From assembly GCA_947259185.1 (NCBI GenBank), contig CAMYKT010000005.1, positions 11,713-75,712 on the forward strand: a stretch of DNA of 64,000 nt, given 5' to 3'. A program made the position numbers and the translations under genes. Position 1 is the first letter of the stretch. Every line of letters starts with the position of its first letter. Under the pieces are notes generated by a model that had not been told where the DNA came from, made no database searches, and worked only from the letters and a program-made list of their open reading frames with translations. Shown here piece after piece: positions 1 through 9,332 of this stretch. Source of the DNA: an uncultured Methanobacteriaceae archaeon. GTDB taxonomy: Archaea; Methanobacteriota; Methanobacteria; Methanobacteriales; Methanobacteriaceae.

Positions 1-120
1 AATTTAAGGCAGTACCAAGAAGGTAAGTCTTATAGATTCATGGTGGGTAGTAGTGCAGATCTGGAATTGGCTCAGCAGTTAATGAAAATCAAGTCCAGAC
101 ACCTAGTTAAAAAGAATTAA
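1..120 (+). CDS. C-terminal end of an unidentified protein (partial)
   Basis: The first 120 bases read as an uninterrupted frame that starts before the window and ends at TAA. It encodes the last 39 residues of a protein, with a basic tail ending VKKN. The piece contains a short segment (SSADLELAQQLMKIK) that looks helical, and it has no motif I recognise. About 70 bases separate it from the convergent acetyltransferase gene. I can give no function; only the frame and the stop are supported. Confidence 0.5.
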   Translation, partial: NLRQYQEGKSYRFMVGSSADLELAQQLMKIKSRHLVKKN

Positions 121-189
121 CTATAATCCCTGAATCAGAGTATTATTAATAGATTAGCTTAATTACTCACTATAAGGTATTATATTAGT

Positions 190-807
190 TCATAGCATAT
201 ATTCCATGTTTAATACTCCTTTTTCTCCACCAAACCAGGGTATTCTATTTTTATTAAATACCTTGAAGCCCATTTTTTGGTATAACCTATAAGCCCCCTT
301 ATTGTCCAGATCAACATCCAGAACAACCCTTTCAAAACCATTATTTTTGGCAATTAAACATGACTCCTCCAGAATAAATGAACCTATTCCCTTACCCCGG
401 GCCAATTCATCCACCGCCACACAGGCCAGATAGAAATCTGATTTATTTAAATCAGCCAGAAAATGATTATCCCACCATTCCATCAGTGAAAATTTAATAA
501 CATCCCACCAATTGAAGTTTTGGCGTAGAATTTTCATTTCATCCATTTTTTCTGATTCCGGGCCACAAGAATATACCATTATCCCCTGCACCTCATCTGA
601 AGCTGCAGGAGTAACCACTTTTATTCTTTCATGGCCCAGAGTATTGTTACCAGAGCGAACTAGTTTTTCAATTTTATGAGCCGTGTTTTCTTTATTTTTA
701 AAAAAAAAGTTGAATAAATTAGCATCTGTTTCGTAAATTAATTCAGCCACTTTAAAGGTGTCATGCTTATTAAAATCAAGTTTTTGCATCTTCATTGTTT
801 CATTCAT
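190..807 (-). CDS. GNAT family N-acetyltransferase
   Basis: A protein of about 205 residues that probably transfers an acetyl group from acetyl-CoA to an unknown amine. The C-terminal half carries the GNAT core: the acetyl-CoA loop VDELARGKGIGSFIL near residues 135-149 (R-G-K-G-I-G type) and the final strand with DNKGAYRLYQKMGFKV. The first 100 residues are less typical and may set the substrate. I place the start at the ATG at 807, because a GAGTGGA-like ribosome binding site precedes it; an in-frame GTG at 819 would add four residues. The gene stands alone, convergent with the partial gene at the left edge. The substrate cannot be told from sequence. Confidence 0.8.
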   Translation of the reverse strand: MNETMKMQKLDFNKHDTFKVAELIYETDANLFNFFFKNKENTAHKIEKLVRSGNNTLGHERIKVVTPAASDEVQGIMVYSCGPESEKMDEMKILRQNFNWWDVIKFSLMEWWDNHFLADLNKSDFYLACVAVDELARGKGIGSFILEESCLIAKNNGFERVVLDVDLDNKGAYRLYQKMGFKVFNKNRIPWFGGEKGVLNMEYML

Positions 808-819
808 GAAAAAATCCAC

Positions 820-1102
820 TCATTAATTTAAGTAAAATTATTAGTTCTAACCTAATAAATAGGTTAAATCTAAGAAGGAGTATTATGAAAATTATTCATT
901 AAACATTTTTGATGATTGTTTATCTAGTTATAATGGACAAATTGTACTTATTTGCTTTTTTAGATATTATCTGCCTTTTATATTCTGTTTTTAAATTTTA
1001 GTGATATAATATTCTGATTCAGATTAATTATTGAATTAAAATAAATAAAGATAAATATTAATGACCTTAAATGTTAAGATATTGATACTTTTGAGGGCTA
1101 AT
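820..1102. other. Intergenic region, divergent promoters
   Basis: About 280 AT-rich bases between the minus-strand acetyltransferase and the plus-strand iron-sulfur protein. It must hold promoters for both. It also has a consensus ribosome binding site (AAGGAG, 875-880) in front of a five-codon frame at 885-902, and a small inverted repeat AACCT/AGGTT at 849-865. No real gene is visible. Confidence 0.4.
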
Positions 1103-1804
1103 ATGGCGCTTTATGAGAAAATAAAAGAAATAGCAGAAAATGATGGTGTAGAGTTTGTGGGTGTAGCTGATTTGACCCCTGCCCGGGAATTTATTCAGAA
1201 TTATGCTCAAGATATGCTGGATTCTTATCCCAAAGCCATAACTCTGGGTATAAGGCTACTGGATGATGTAGTTAACCCTTTAACTTTAAAAGAAGAAAAA
1301 GCAGTGGCAGTTAATTATTTGCATGCCTATGAAATAACCAATCAGCGACTGGATATCATTTCCTATAAGATAAGTAATTTTCTGCAAAAAGAGGGTTTTA
1401 GGGTTTTGCCTATTCCTGCTTCTAAACGTTGCGATGATGAGCGTATAGCTGCTCTTTTTTCCCATAAATTAGCCGCCCACCTGGCAGGTATTGGATGGAT
1501 TGGTAAGAGTTGTTTATTAATAAGCCCTGAAGCAGGGCCCCGGGTTAGATGGATAACTGTATTAACTGATGCTCCTCTGGAAGCTACCGGAACTCCTCTG
1601 GAAGATTCCTGCGGAGATTGTAGTAAATGCGTAGATATTTGTCCGGTTAATGCCTTTAGTGGGAGACCATTTAAAGCAAATGAACCTCGTGAATACCGCT
1701 ATGATGCCCATAAATGTGAAAAATATTTTGAAGACCTGGAAAAATCAGGAGAAATGCCAGTTTGTGGACTTTGTATTCACGTTTGCCCCCATGGCCAAAA
1801 ATGA
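1103..1804 (+). CDS. 4Fe-4S double-cluster protein, QueG (epoxyqueuosine reductase)-like
   Basis: A 233-residue soluble protein that resembles the catalytic core of epoxyqueuosine reductase. A region with [14 protein letters not shown] near residues 132-145 matches the family's central motif. It is followed by two ferredoxin-like cysteine sets: [12 protein letters not shown], and a second ending C-G-L-C-I-H-V-C-P. Bacterial QueG is longer and acts in queuosine synthesis. Archaeal relatives of this length are annotated as 4Fe-4S proteins of unknown substrate, so I do not assign queG. The start at 1103 is chosen over an upstream ATG at 1061 because GAGGG lies at 1093-1097, five bases before it. 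The gene appears monocistronic. Confidence 0.8.
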   Translation: MALYEKIKEIAENDGVEFVGVADLTPAREFIQNYAQDMLDSYPKAITLGIRLLDDVVNPLTLKEEKAVAVNYLHAYEITNQRLDIISYKISNFLQKEGFRVLPIPASKRCDDERIAALFSHKLAAHLAGIGWIGKSCLLISPEAGPRVRWITVLTDAPLEATGTPLEDSCGDCSKCVDICPVNAFSGRPFKANEPREYRYDAHKCEKYFEDLEKSGEMPVCGLCIHVCPHGQK

Positions 1805-1871
1805 ACAGATCTTTTTAAAAAATATTAATGTTGGATAAAAGAATTAAAAAAAGAGCATATAAAAAATAAAT

Positions 1872-1889
1872 AAAGGTTTAAAAACCTTT
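1872..1889 (-). terminator. Hairpin followed by T-run, end of the microprotein gene
   Basis: The plus strand shows AAAGGTTT (1872-1879) and AAACCTTT (1882-1889), a perfect 8-bp stem with a 2-nt loop. Read on the minus strand it overlaps the stop codon of the 31-residue gene and is followed by a T-rich tract (bases 1861-1871). This looks like an intrinsic terminator; the T-run alone would suffice for archaeal RNA polymerase. Confidence 0.55.
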
Positions 1890-1983
1890 ATTCTTCTGCA
1901 TCTAACATTTCACCGTAACTAACTTCTATTTCACAGCCTTTAGGGCCACAACAGAAATGTTGTAAATCAAATTTTGCTTGCAT
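1888..1983 (-). CDS. 31-residue cysteine-rich microprotein
   Basis: A very short gene encoding 31 residues with a compact cysteine cluster, HFCCGPKGCEIEVSYGEM, and an acidic C-terminus. I did not recognise a family. That it is real is argued by a near-perfect ribosome binding site (CGAGGTG, then AAAAA, then ATG), a hairpin plus T-run directly at the stop codon, and its place head to head with an HxlR-type regulator. Three cysteines plus a histidine could bind a metal ion or act as thiol chemistry; that is inference. It has no signal peptide and no membrane segment. The intergenic region contains inverted repeats that may be shared operators. Confidence 0.6.
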   Translation of the reverse strand: MQAKFDLQHFCCGPKGCEIEVSYGEMLDAEE

Positions 1984-2036
1984 TTTTTCACCTCGATAAG
2001 CATTACAATATACCATAGGTACCAATAGTATTTAAA

Positions 2037-2078
2037 GTTAGTACTAACACGAATAATACATAGGTATCTTTATGATAC
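2037..2078. promoter_or_regulatory. Two inverted repeats, candidate HxlR operators
   Basis: Two dyad elements lie between the microprotein and the HxlR regulator. One is a perfect 12-bp palindrome GTTAGTACTAAC at 2037-2048. The other is GTATC at 2064-2068 with GATAC at 2074-2078, spaced by five bases. HxlR proteins are dimeric winged-helix repressors or activators that bind such dyads and commonly control their own divergent region. Binding here is inferred from position only. Confidence 0.45.
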
Positions 2079-2117
2079 ATACTTACAAAAGGTATACTAT
2101 GAACTGGAGGAAGGATC

Positions 2118-2456
2118 ATGGTACTTTGTGAGGATATAGATGAAGAAAAAAGCGAAGAATACATCTGTGCAGTGGAGTCTGCCATTAATGAAATTGGTGG
2201 AAAATGGAAACCGCTGACACTTTACACTTTAAAAGAAGGTAAGCTTCGTTTTAGTGAGATTAATAGAAAAGTACCTGGAATTACCCCGCGCATGCTTACC
2301 AAAACTCTTAGAGAGCTGGAAAATGATTCTATAATCCATAGGAAAGTATTCCCTCAGGTACCGCCCCGGGTAGAATACAGTCTCACCCCTAAAGGAGAAT
2401 CCGTTATTCCGATTTTAGATTCATTGTGTGAATGGGGAAAAGAGTACTGTGAATAG
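2118..2456 (+). CDS. HxlR family winged-helix transcriptional regulator
   Basis: A 112-residue DNA-binding protein of the HxlR family. The family signature is clear: a cysteine followed by [18 protein letters not shown] near residues 17-34, then the recognition helix region [19 protein letters not shown] and the wing with [11 protein letters not shown]. Cys17 aligns with the cysteine conserved at the head of the HxlR domain, which in characterised bacterial members senses thiol or electrophile stress. Further cysteines sit at residue 4 and in the C-terminal [13 protein letters not shown] precedes the ATG at 2118. It is divergent from the cysteine-rich microprotein and probably controls it and itself. 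Confidence 0.88.
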   Translation: MVLCEDIDEEKSEEYICAVESAINEIGGKWKPLTLYTLKEGKLRFSEINRKVPGITPRMLTKTLRELENDSIIHRKVFPQVPPRVEYSLTPKGESVIPILDSLCEWGKEYCE

Positions 2457-2471
2457 GAGAGGATTAAAAAA

Positions 2472-3245
2472 TTATTTTTGCAGGGATTGATTGGCGACTG
2501 CTAGTGCAAAAACTGCTGCTCCAAAGCCATTATCAATATTTACCACGGCTATGCCGGGAGCACATGACTGAAGCATAGAATAAAGTGCAGTAAAACCTTC
2601 CTGGGATACTCCATAACCTATAGAGGTTGGAACTCCCACCACAGGAATATCAACCATTCCCGCCACCACCGAAGGAAGTGCACCCTCCATTCCCGCCACC
2701 ACTATTAGAATCTGTACATTTTCCTCTACCATTTTTCTTAAATGAGGAAAGAGACGGTGAATGCCCGCTACTCCCACATCATAAGCCACCAATACCTCAC
2801 ACCCTGCTTCATGGGCAACTATCCGGGCTTCTTCTGCCACACTTATATCTGAAGTTCCTGCAGTAATTATTCCTATTTTACCTGCCGGTGATTTTGTTTC
2901 TTCTTTGCTTTTTATAACCAGAATTCTTCCACGAGGATGATATTCAATAATGAATCCACGGCTAGTGAGAGGTTCTATTTCTTTTTTAATTTTTTCAAAA
3001 CGTTCTTCTTCCAGTCGAGTTACCATCAGGTGATGATTATCCATACAATTTAAAATAATCTCTACTAGTTCCTTATCCTGCTTTCCAGGGGCAAATATGG
3101 CTTCAGGAAATCCAGTGCGTGATTCCCGTGAAAGGTCAATTTTGGCAAAGTCTTCTACTTCTTTTATTTGATTTAATTTGATGAGTTTTTCTGCATTCTT
3201 CAGAGAAAGTTCACCATTTACTAATTTCTCCAAAATTTGTCTCAT
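2472..3245 (-). CDS. larB: Nickel pincer cofactor biosynthesis protein LarB
   Basis: A 257-residue member of the LarB/PurE-like family. LarB carboxylates and hydrolyses nicotinic acid adenine dinucleotide to give pyridinium-3,5-biscarboxylic acid mononucleotide, the first step to the nickel-pincer nucleotide cofactor. The PurE-like half is evident: [17 protein letters not shown] near residues 122-138, then [15 protein letters not shown], then [16 protein letters not shown]. The N-terminal 100 residues match the LarB-specific extension. larC and larE are not in the window, and methanogens can carry larB without an obvious lactate racemase. It ends 15 bases from the convergent HxlR gene. Upstream hypF is also a nickel-enzyme maturation gene, but on the other strand. 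Confidence 0.88.
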   Translation of the reverse strand: MRQILEKLVNGELSLKNAEKLIKLNQIKEVEDFAKIDLSRESRTGFPEAIFAPGKQDKELVEIILNCMDNHHLMVTRLEEERFEKIKKEIEPLTSRGFIIEYHPRGRILVIKSKEETKSPAGKIGIITAGTSDISVAEEARIVAHEAGCEVLVAYDVGVAGIHRLFPHLRKMVEENVQILIVVAGMEGALPSVVAGMVDIPVVGVPTSIGYGVSQEGFTALYSMLQSCAPGIAVVNIDNGFGAAVFALAVANQSLQK

Positions 3246-3458
3246 GTTTTATCAACTCTCCTAGATGAATATATAAGGAGGAATATTTAAAAAGAGTGAT
3301 AAATACACTTGAAACCCATGTGTGAAAAAAGGCCAGATGAAGATTAAAATAGATTCATTCCTATTAAATGATTGAATTTAAATTAAAAAAGTAATTATAT
3401 TGATTTTATTTTCTAAAGAGAATTGATTAAAATTAAATGGGATATAAGAGGTGTGAAA

Positions 3459-5759
3459 TTGGTTAAAGCACGCATATTAGTGGAAGGAATTGTGCAGGGA
3501 GTTGGTTTTAGACCCACTGTTTACCGACTAGCCAAAAAATCTAATCTTCCAGGTTATGTGCGTAATTTAGGGAATATTGTAGAGATTGTACTGGAAGGGA
3601 ATACACCAGCCATAGAAAAATTTGTGAAAAATTTAAAAGCCAGGGCCCCTCCCATATCTAAAATCTCTTCCTTGAAAGTGGAATGGTTAGATAATGAAGA
3701 AGGTTATTTAGATTTTGAAATAAGAGAAAGTTCTTCTGATTTTTCAGGATCATCAGTCATACCTTCTGATGTTGCTACCTGTGCTGCCTGTTTAGAGGAA
3801 TTACATCAAGAAAATAATAGAAGATACCATTATCCATTTACTGCCTGTGCAGACTGTGGGCCACGTTTCACCGTCATCCAATCAGTTCCTTATGATAGAG
3901 AAAGAACCAGTATGGAGACATTTCCCTTATGCCCCTCCTGTGAAAAAGAATATCGTGATGTGGAAAATAGACGATATCATGCCGAAGCGACTTGTTGCAG
4001 TGAGTGTGGGCCTTCTGTTTTCTTATATAAAGAACAAAAACTGGAAGTAGATAACCCTGTAAAAAAAGCAGCCCAACTGCTGGATAAGGGGAAAATATTG
4101 GCCATAAAAGGCATAGGTGGAACTCACCTGGTATGTAATGTTAATCAGGAAGATGTCGTCATAGAAATGAGAAAAAGATTAGGGCGTTTTAACCAGCCCT
4201 TTGCCTGTATGTCTCCTGATCTTAAAACCGTCCAAACTTTTGCCCGGGTATCAAACCTGGAACAAAAGGCCCTGGAATCCCGAAGAAGACCCATCGTGGT
4301 ATTAAAAAAAAGTGAAAATTATGACTTTGCCCATTCAGTAGCTCCGGATCTGCATAACATAGGGATTATGCTGGCCTATTCCGGGCTTCATCATCTTCTC
4401 TTTAGCCACAGCTCCCAACCAGCGTATATCATGACTTCTGCTAATCTACCCGGAGAGCCCATGTTAATCCATAATCATGAAATTATGGAAAATCTGGAAG
4501 GTGTTGCTGATTATTTCCTCTTACATGATCGGGAGATAATAAACCGCTGCGATGATTCAGTGGTACGTTTTAGAGGAGATGATATGGCCTTTATTCGCCG
4601 TTCAAGAGGATATGCTCCAGAACCATATGATCTATCCTCCCTAACACAAGACCTGACAGTCCTGGCTTTAGGTCCTGAAATAGATGTTACTTTTTCTCTT
4701 TTAAAGCAAGGTCGCTGCTATTTATCCCAGCATATAGGGGATACCACTAAATATGCCACCTACCTGTATCTGCAGGAAGCCATAGAATACCTGCTGGATA
4801 TAACCAAAACAGAAACTGTGGATATGGTAGCCTGTGATTTGCATCCCCAATTTTTCACCACCCAGCTGGCAGAAAAATTATCTGAAAAGTTCTCCTGTCC
4901 GGTGCTGCCTGTTCAGCACCATCATGCTCATGCTGCCGCTCTTTCAGTGGATGTAAATGAAAGTGAAATGATTTGTATTGCTGCAGATGGAGTAGGATAT
5001 GGTGCAGATGGAAGTGCCTGGGGAGGGGAAATATTATATACTAATGAAGATTCCTACCAGCGCTTAGGTAGCCTTATGCCTCAAAAGATGGCCGGAGGAG
5101 ATTTATGTACCCGTTATCCTGCCAGAATGTTATATTCCATGCTTGAGAATCAATATTCGGAAGCTGATCTTTATGAATTAATGGTAAATAATTATAAGGA
5201 ATACTTCCCCCGGGGAAAACCAGAAATTGATATTTTAAAGCAGCAGCTGGATCGTGAATTTAATGTAGGAATCACCAGTAGTACAGGAAGAGTGTTGGAC
5301 GCCATATCCACTTCCCTCCATATCTGCGGGGAACGTACTTACGAAGGGGAGTGTGCTATGAAACTGGAATCAGTGGCATTTTATGGGGAAGAAAAGTTCC
5401 AGATACCTTTTGAAATAAAAAAAGATCAGGGAAGATATGTGCTGGATACTTCAGTTCTTTTAAAAGGAGTGATGGATAAAATCCAGGCAGGTGAAATGAA
5501 AAAGAATATTGCCTTTGCTGCTCAAAAGAGTTTGTCCCATGGACTGGCTGCCCTGGCCATTAAATCTGCTGATAAAAAAGGAGTAGAGGTTATTGGAGGA
5601 TCGGGAGGGGTTTTCTATAATGAAGCTATCAGTCTGGCCATAAAAAATTATGTGGAAACACGTGGATATAAATTTGTTCAGCACCAAAGCTCCTGTGCAG
5701 GAGACGGATCAGTATCATTAGGTCAGGCCGCCATAGCTGCTTATAAATATGGAAAATAA
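3459..5759 (+). CDS. hypF: Carbamoyltransferase HypF, hydrogenase maturation
   Basis: A cytoplasmic protein of about 766 residues that converts carbamoyl phosphate and ATP to a thiocarboxamide on HypE, the source of cyanide ligands in NiFe hydrogenases. All domains are present: acylphosphatase ([18 protein letters not shown] at the N-terminus), two zinc-finger cysteine sets (CAACL/CADCGPR and CPSCE/CSECGP), the YrdC-like domain ([16 protein letters not shown]) and the Kae1-like domain with QHHHAHAA and [11 protein letters not shown]. The start is taken as TTG at 3459 because GAGGTG lies at 3448-3453; a TTG at 3423 would add 12 residues with no ribosome binding site. It would serve the Frh hydrogenase encoded 10 kb downstream. 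Confidence 0.95.
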   Translation: MVKARILVEGIVQGVGFRPTVYRLAKKSNLPGYVRNLGNIVEIVLEGNTPAIEKFVKNLKARAPPISKISSLKVEWLDNEEGYLDFEIRESSSDFSGSSVIPSDVATCAACLEELHQENNRRYHYPFTACADCGPRFTVIQSVPYDRERTSMETFPLCPSCEKEYRDVENRRYHAEATCCSECGPSVFLYKEQKLEVDNPVKKAAQLLDKGKILAIKGIGGTHLVCNVNQEDVVIEMRKRLGRFNQPFACMSPDLKTVQTFARVSNLEQKALESRRRPIVVLKKSENYDFAHSVAPDLHNIGIMLAYSGLHHLLFSHSSQPAYIMTSANLPGEPMLIHNHEIMENLEGVADYFLLHDREIINRCDDSVVRFRGDDMAFIRRSRGYAPEPYDLSSLTQDLTVLALGPEIDVTFSLLKQGRCYLSQHIGDTTKYATYLYLQEAIEYLLDITKTETVDMVACDLHPQFFTTQLAEKLSEKFSCPVLPVQHHHAHAAALSVDVNESEMICIAADGVGYGADGSAWGGEILYTNEDSYQRLGSLMPQKMAGGDLCTRYPARMLYSMLENQYSEADLYELMVNNYKEYFPRGKPEIDILKQQLDREFNVGITSSTGRVLDAISTSLHICGERTYEGECAMKLESVAFYGEEKFQIPFEIKKDQGRYVLDTSVLLKGVMDKIQAGEMKKNIAFAAQKSLSHGLAALAIKSADKKGVEVIGGSGGVFYNEAISLAIKNYVETRGYKFVQHQSSCAGDGSVSLGQAAIAAYKYGK

Positions 5760-5817
5760 GATATTCATAATTTTATATATTTTAAAAGCTATTTAAATAA
5801 AAAAGATATTAGTTGAG

Positions 5818-5871
5818 GTTTGTGGCGAATAAAATATTCCTTAATATCGTTTTAATCCAGGCCCCACAAAC
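5818..5871. other. Inverted repeat with 8-bp arms downstream of hypF
   Basis: GTTTGTGG (5818-5825) and CCACAAAC (5864-5871) are perfect complements separated by 38 bases. They lie between hypF and the convergent regulator gene. The arms are richer in G and C than the surroundings, and a TATA-like stretch (TTTATATATTTT) sits at about 5771-5782. It may be a small structured RNA, or a hairpin in the hypF 3' end. Confidence 0.3.
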
Positions 5872-5925
5872 AAAAATCAATTAATATGTCCCCTTTCCAG
5901 AATTTAAATTAAAATAATTACTTAT

Positions 5926-6423
5926 TTAATCATCCTTAGAACCTTCAATTTCCAATAAAAGATCTTCTGCTCTTTTTTTTAGAGTTTCATATAATCTTAT
6001 TAGGCTTTTTAATTCTTCTATAGCTTCCCATTGCCCCATACGTATTCTTTTTTCTATGTTGAGTAGTTTTGACCACTCTTCACCTGAAGGAAGTTGTTTC
6101 CTGCTCAGGGCTTTTTCAGTAATATCCACTTCAAATGAAGTCTGATTAATGATTATGTTCACAGTAATATCCCGGGACATGTCATAATACTTACGGGGCC
6201 TGCCCCTTTCAATCTTTTTGAAAGAAGACCTGAGAATTCCAAGAGATTCCATAGCTCTTAAATGTTCTATAATTGCTTTTTGTCCAATTTCAAGCTCTTT
6301 AGATATTTGGCTCACGAATCTAGGTTCTTCTCTTAAAAGAGTAATTATTTCACGCCTTGTACGGCAGCCCATAACATCAAGTATGGCCTCTATATCCATC
6401 TCATCAAATGAATTTTCAGTCAT
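5926..6423 (-). CDS. ArsR-like winged-helix regulator, probable control of the dnaK locus
   Basis: A regulator of about 165 residues with an N-terminal winged helix and a helical C-terminal half rich in charged residues, likely for dimerisation. The helix-turn-helix is seen in DVMGCRTRREIITLL, then FVSQISKELEIGQKAIIEHL and a wing with ERGRPRKYY. It is divergent from grpE-dnaK-dnaJ, which suggests heat-shock or stress control of that locus. I prefer the ATG at 6423 to one at 6483: the extra 20 residues would be translated from a palindrome holding the TATA box at 6440-6458, about 25 bases before this ATG, so the message may be leaderless. An AGAGG before the ATG at 6483 keeps the longer form possible. 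Confidence 0.75.
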   Translation of the reverse strand: MTENSFDEMDIEAILDVMGCRTRREIITLLREEPRFVSQISKELEIGQKAIIEHLRAMESLGILRSSFKKIERGRPRKYYDMSRDITVNIIINQTSFEVDITEKALSRKQLPSGEEWSKLLNIEKRIRMGQWEAIEELKSLIRLYETLKKRAEDLLLEIEGSKDD

Positions 6424-6439
6424 CAAACTACTATTGTAG

Positions 6440-6458
6440 AAAGGTTTATATAACCTTT
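6440..6458. promoter_or_regulatory. TATA box inside a 7-bp-arm palindrome, divergent regulator/grpE promoter
   Basis: AAAGGTT (6440-6446), TATAT, AACCTTT (6452-6458) form a perfect dyad whose centre is a TATA box usable on either strand. The minus-strand start site predicted about 25 bases on falls at the ATG at 6423. A repressor bound here would occlude TBP, as known for archaeal heat-shock repressors such as Phr. That this regulator binds here is inference. Confidence 0.5.
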
Positions 6459-6571
6459 TGTAACTATAATCATAAGAGGACATAGTATAACCTCTGGTAA
6501 CTTTAATTCCAGAAAGTTATTTGAAGAGAGAATCATTTTTATTTTATTTAAATCATGGAAAAGGTGAATTA

Positions 6572-7159
6572 ATGTGGGACGATAAGGATATAAAAAAACT
6601 CAAAGCTGAATTAAAAGAAAAAGAATCTCTTATAGAAGAAAAAGATAGCGCCCTTCAAGAAGCACTGGTCCAGATAGAAGAAATGGAAAAAAAGCTAAAA
6701 AAAAATGAAGAAGAGCTTAATAAAGAAGAAGAAAAAAGTTCAGAATATTATTCTCAATTACAAAGGATACATGCAGATTTTGATAATTATAAAAAACATT
6801 CTGCAAAACAACACGCCCATACCATTGATTACGCAACTGAAGGACTTATTTTAAAAATTCTGGATGTTTATCAGGATTTTGAACGTGCTTTAGAGAGTTG
6901 TCAAACTGAAAAAGACCTTAGAGAAGGATTAGAACTAATTTACAGCAAACTTAAAACTATACTGGAAAAGGAAGGATTAAAAGAAATACCTGCTCAGGGT
7001 GAAAAATTCGATCCATTTAAACATGAAGCATTAATGGCAGAAGATCATTCTGAATTTGAAAATGGTATGGTTATAGATGAATTAAGTAAAGGATACATCT
7101 TAAAAGATAAGGTAATTAAATATTCCATGGTTAAAGTTTGTAAAAAAAATGATTCTTAA
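6572..7159 (+). CDS. grpE: Nucleotide exchange factor GrpE
   Basis: A 195-residue co-chaperone that speeds ADP release from DnaK. The first 70 residues form a lysine/glutamate-rich coiled coil ([19 protein letters not shown] onward), followed by the GrpE core [17 protein letters not shown] and the C-terminal beta region with [13 protein letters not shown] and [15 protein letters not shown]. The start at 6572 follows GGTGA at 6563-6567; a TTG at 6521 would add 17 unlikely residues. It is the first gene of grpE-dnaK-dnaJ. The bacterial-type Hsp70 system occurs only in some archaea, and published phylogenies attribute it to transfer from bacteria. Confidence 0.95.
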   Translation: MWDDKDIKKLKAELKEKESLIEEKDSALQEALVQIEEMEKKLKKNEEELNKEEEKSSEYYSQLQRIHADFDNYKKHSAKQHAHTIDYATEGLILKILDVYQDFERALESCQTEKDLREGLELIYSKLKTILEKEGLKEIPAQGEKFDPFKHEALMAEDHSEFENGMVIDELSKGYILKDKVIKYSMVKVCKKNDS

Positions 7160-7281
7160 GAGTTTATTATATTAAAATTTATTAAGAATTTGATTTATAA
7201 AAAAAAGACCAAATAAGATATTTTAAAAAAAATCAGTGTTTTAAATTAATTTAAATCAATTTAAAGATTTGAGGTGAATTT

Positions 7282-9141
7282 ATGGCAAATAAAAAAGAAA
7301 AAATTATTGGTATTGATTTAGGAACAAGTAACTCTGCAGCTGCCGTTCTGGTAGGGGGGAAACCAACCATGGTTCCTGCTGCAGAAGGTGCATCCCAGTA
7401 TGGTAAAGCTTTCCCCAGTTACGTGGCATTTACTGACGATGGTCAGAGGTTAGTAGGAGAACCAGCCCGAAGGCAGGCAGTTACTAACCCCGAAAATACC
7501 ATCAGTGCCATTAAGAGGAGTATGGGAACCAGCCGTAAGGTAAATATAAAAGGTAAAGAATACACTCCCCAGGAAATTTCCGCATTTATCCTGCAAAAAA
7601 TAAAAAAAGACGCTGAAAGTTTCTTAGGAGAAGAAGTTAAAAAGGCAGTGATTACCGTACCTGCTTATTTTGATGATAACCAGAGGACTGCTACTAAAGA
7701 TGCAGGTACCATAGCTGGTCTGGATGTGGTGAGACTGGTAAATGAACCTACTGCAGCCAGTTTAGCATATGGTATTGATCGGGAAGAGGATGAAGAATTA
7801 GAAATCCTTGTATTTGATTTTGGAGGAGGTACTCTTGATGTTACCATAATGGACTTTGGAGGAGGAGTTTTTGAAGTTCGATCCACCAGTGGTGATACTA
7901 AATTAGGTGGAACCGATATGGATAACGCCATTATGAAGTACCTGGCTGATGAATTCAAAAAGGAAACTGGTATTGACCTCATGGTAGATGACCAGGCTGT
8001 GCAAAGGCTAAGGGAAGCTGCAGAAAAAGCAAAAATAGAATTATCCACCACCCTCACTACCGAAATAAACCTTCCCTTTATTACAGTAGCAGCTGATGGT
8101 CCTAAAAACTTAATTCAGACTTTAAGTCGGGCAAAACTGGAAGAATTGGTTAACCCCATCATTAAAAAATGTTCCGGGCCCATGGAACAGGCTTTAGCTG
8201 ATGCTAAAATGAGTAAATCTGATGTGGATAAAATCATTCTGGTAGGTGGACCTACCCGTATGCCTGTAGTTCAGAAATTTGTGGAAGACTTTGTAGGAAA
8301 ACCTGTAGAACGTGGAATTGACCCTATGGAATGTGTGGCCATGGGTGCTGCTATTCAAGGTGGAGTGCTGGCTGGAGAAATTAAAGATCTGGTTTTACTG
8401 GATGTTACCCCCTTATCTTTGGGTATAGAAACCATGGGAGGAGTAGCCACCAAGCTGATAGAAAGGAATACCACCATACCTGCTAAAAAGAGTCAGATAT
8501 TTTCCACAGCAGCTGATAATCAAACATCAGTAGATATTCATGTCCTTCAGGGTGAAAGACCTATGGCTGCCGATAATTCTACTCTGGGTAGATTCCAGTT
8601 AGTGGGAATACCCCCGGCCCCTCGAGGTATCCCTCAGATTGAAGTGAGTTTTGATATTGATGCTAATGGTATCATGAATGTATCTGCCAAAGACATGGGA
8701 ACCGGTAAAGAACAGGCCATTACCATTACTGCACCTAATAAATTATCTGACGATGAAATTGAACAAAAAGTCAAAGAAGCAGAAATACATGCTGAAGAGG
8801 ATAAGAAGAAACAGGAAGAAATCGAAGTGCGTAACAATGCAGATTCCATGATCTACACTTCTGAAAAGACCCTGGAAGAACTGGGAGATAAAGTGGATTC
8901 TGATAAAAAAGAGTCTGTAGAAAAATTAGTGGCAGAGCTTCGAGAAATGGTAGCTGGAGATGATATTCCAGCCATAAAAGCCAAAACAGAAGAGTTAACC
9001 AAATTGGTACAGGAAATAGGTGCCGCAATATACCAGCAAGCTCAGCAAGAACAGGCTCAACAGCAGGGTGAAGCAGGATCACAAGAAGAACCTAAAACTG
9101 AAGATGAACCTATTGACGCCGATTATGAGGTTAAGGATTAA
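7282..9141 (+). CDS. dnaK: Molecular chaperone DnaK (Hsp70)
   Basis: A complete 619-residue Hsp70. The ATPase domain has [15 protein letters not shown] at the N-terminus, the connect and phosphate motifs ([18 protein letters not shown] near residues 178-195) and [14 protein letters not shown] near 320. The substrate-binding domain follows the linker ([15 protein letters not shown]), and the C-terminal lid is helical, ending in a Q/E-rich tail and [11 protein letters not shown], a typical DnaK terminus. It refolds proteins in the cytoplasm with GrpE and DnaJ, encoded on each side. GAGGTGA stands before the ATG. The 122-base gap from grpE leaves room for its own promoter. Confidence 0.97.
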   Translation: MANKKEKIIGIDLGTSNSAAAVLVGGKPTMVPAAEGASQYGKAFPSYVAFTDDGQRLVGEPARRQAVTNPENTISAIKRSMGTSRKVNIKGKEYTPQEISAFILQKIKKDAESFLGEEVKKAVITVPAYFDDNQRTATKDAGTIAGLDVVRLVNEPTAASLAYGIDREEDEELEILVFDFGGGTLDVTIMDFGGGVFEVRSTSGDTKLGGTDMDNAIMKYLADEFKKETGIDLMVDDQAVQRLREAAEKAKIELSTTLTTEINLPFITVAADGPKNLIQTLSRAKLEELVNPIIKKCSGPMEQALADAKMSKSDVDKIILVGGPTRMPVVQKFVEDFVGKPVERGIDPMECVAMGAAIQGGVLAGEIKDLVLLDVTPLSLGIETMGGVATKLIERNTTIPAKKSQIFSTAADNQTSVDIHVLQGERPMAADNSTLGRFQLVGIPPAPRGIPQIEVSFDIDANGIMNVSAKDMGTGKEQAITITAPNKLSDDEIEQKVKEAEIHAEEDKKKQEEIEVRNNADSMIYTSEKTLEELGDKVDSDKKESVEKLVAELREMVAGDDIPAIKAKTEELTKLVQEIGAAIYQQAQQEQAQQQGEAGSQEEPKTEDEPIDADYEVKD

Positions 9142-9332
9142 ATTAAAAGGTGAAATAATCACCTTAATTTATTATTTTTTTATATTGATTAAGCAACATA
9201 TGGACTAAAATCATTTTATACTTCAGTAAACTATAATTACTATTTACCGTGATTAATATTAATTTATGATTCATATCATTCTAATTATTAAAATAATTCA
9301 TCCCCAATCAATCTAATTCAGGTGAAAAATAT

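Noticed and set aside
1061..1102. Upstream ATG for the QueG-like protein
   Set aside because: No ribosome binding site precedes 1061, while GAGGG stands at proper spacing before the ATG at 1103.
6424..6483. N-terminal extension of the dnaK-locus regulator
   Set aside because: The extra residues are encoded by the palindrome and TATA box; the helix-turn-helix begins after the ATG at 6423.
8771..9082. Antisense ORF opposite the end of dnaK
   Set aside because: It is a reverse-strand shadow of the dnaK lid with no ribosome binding site or recognisable domain.
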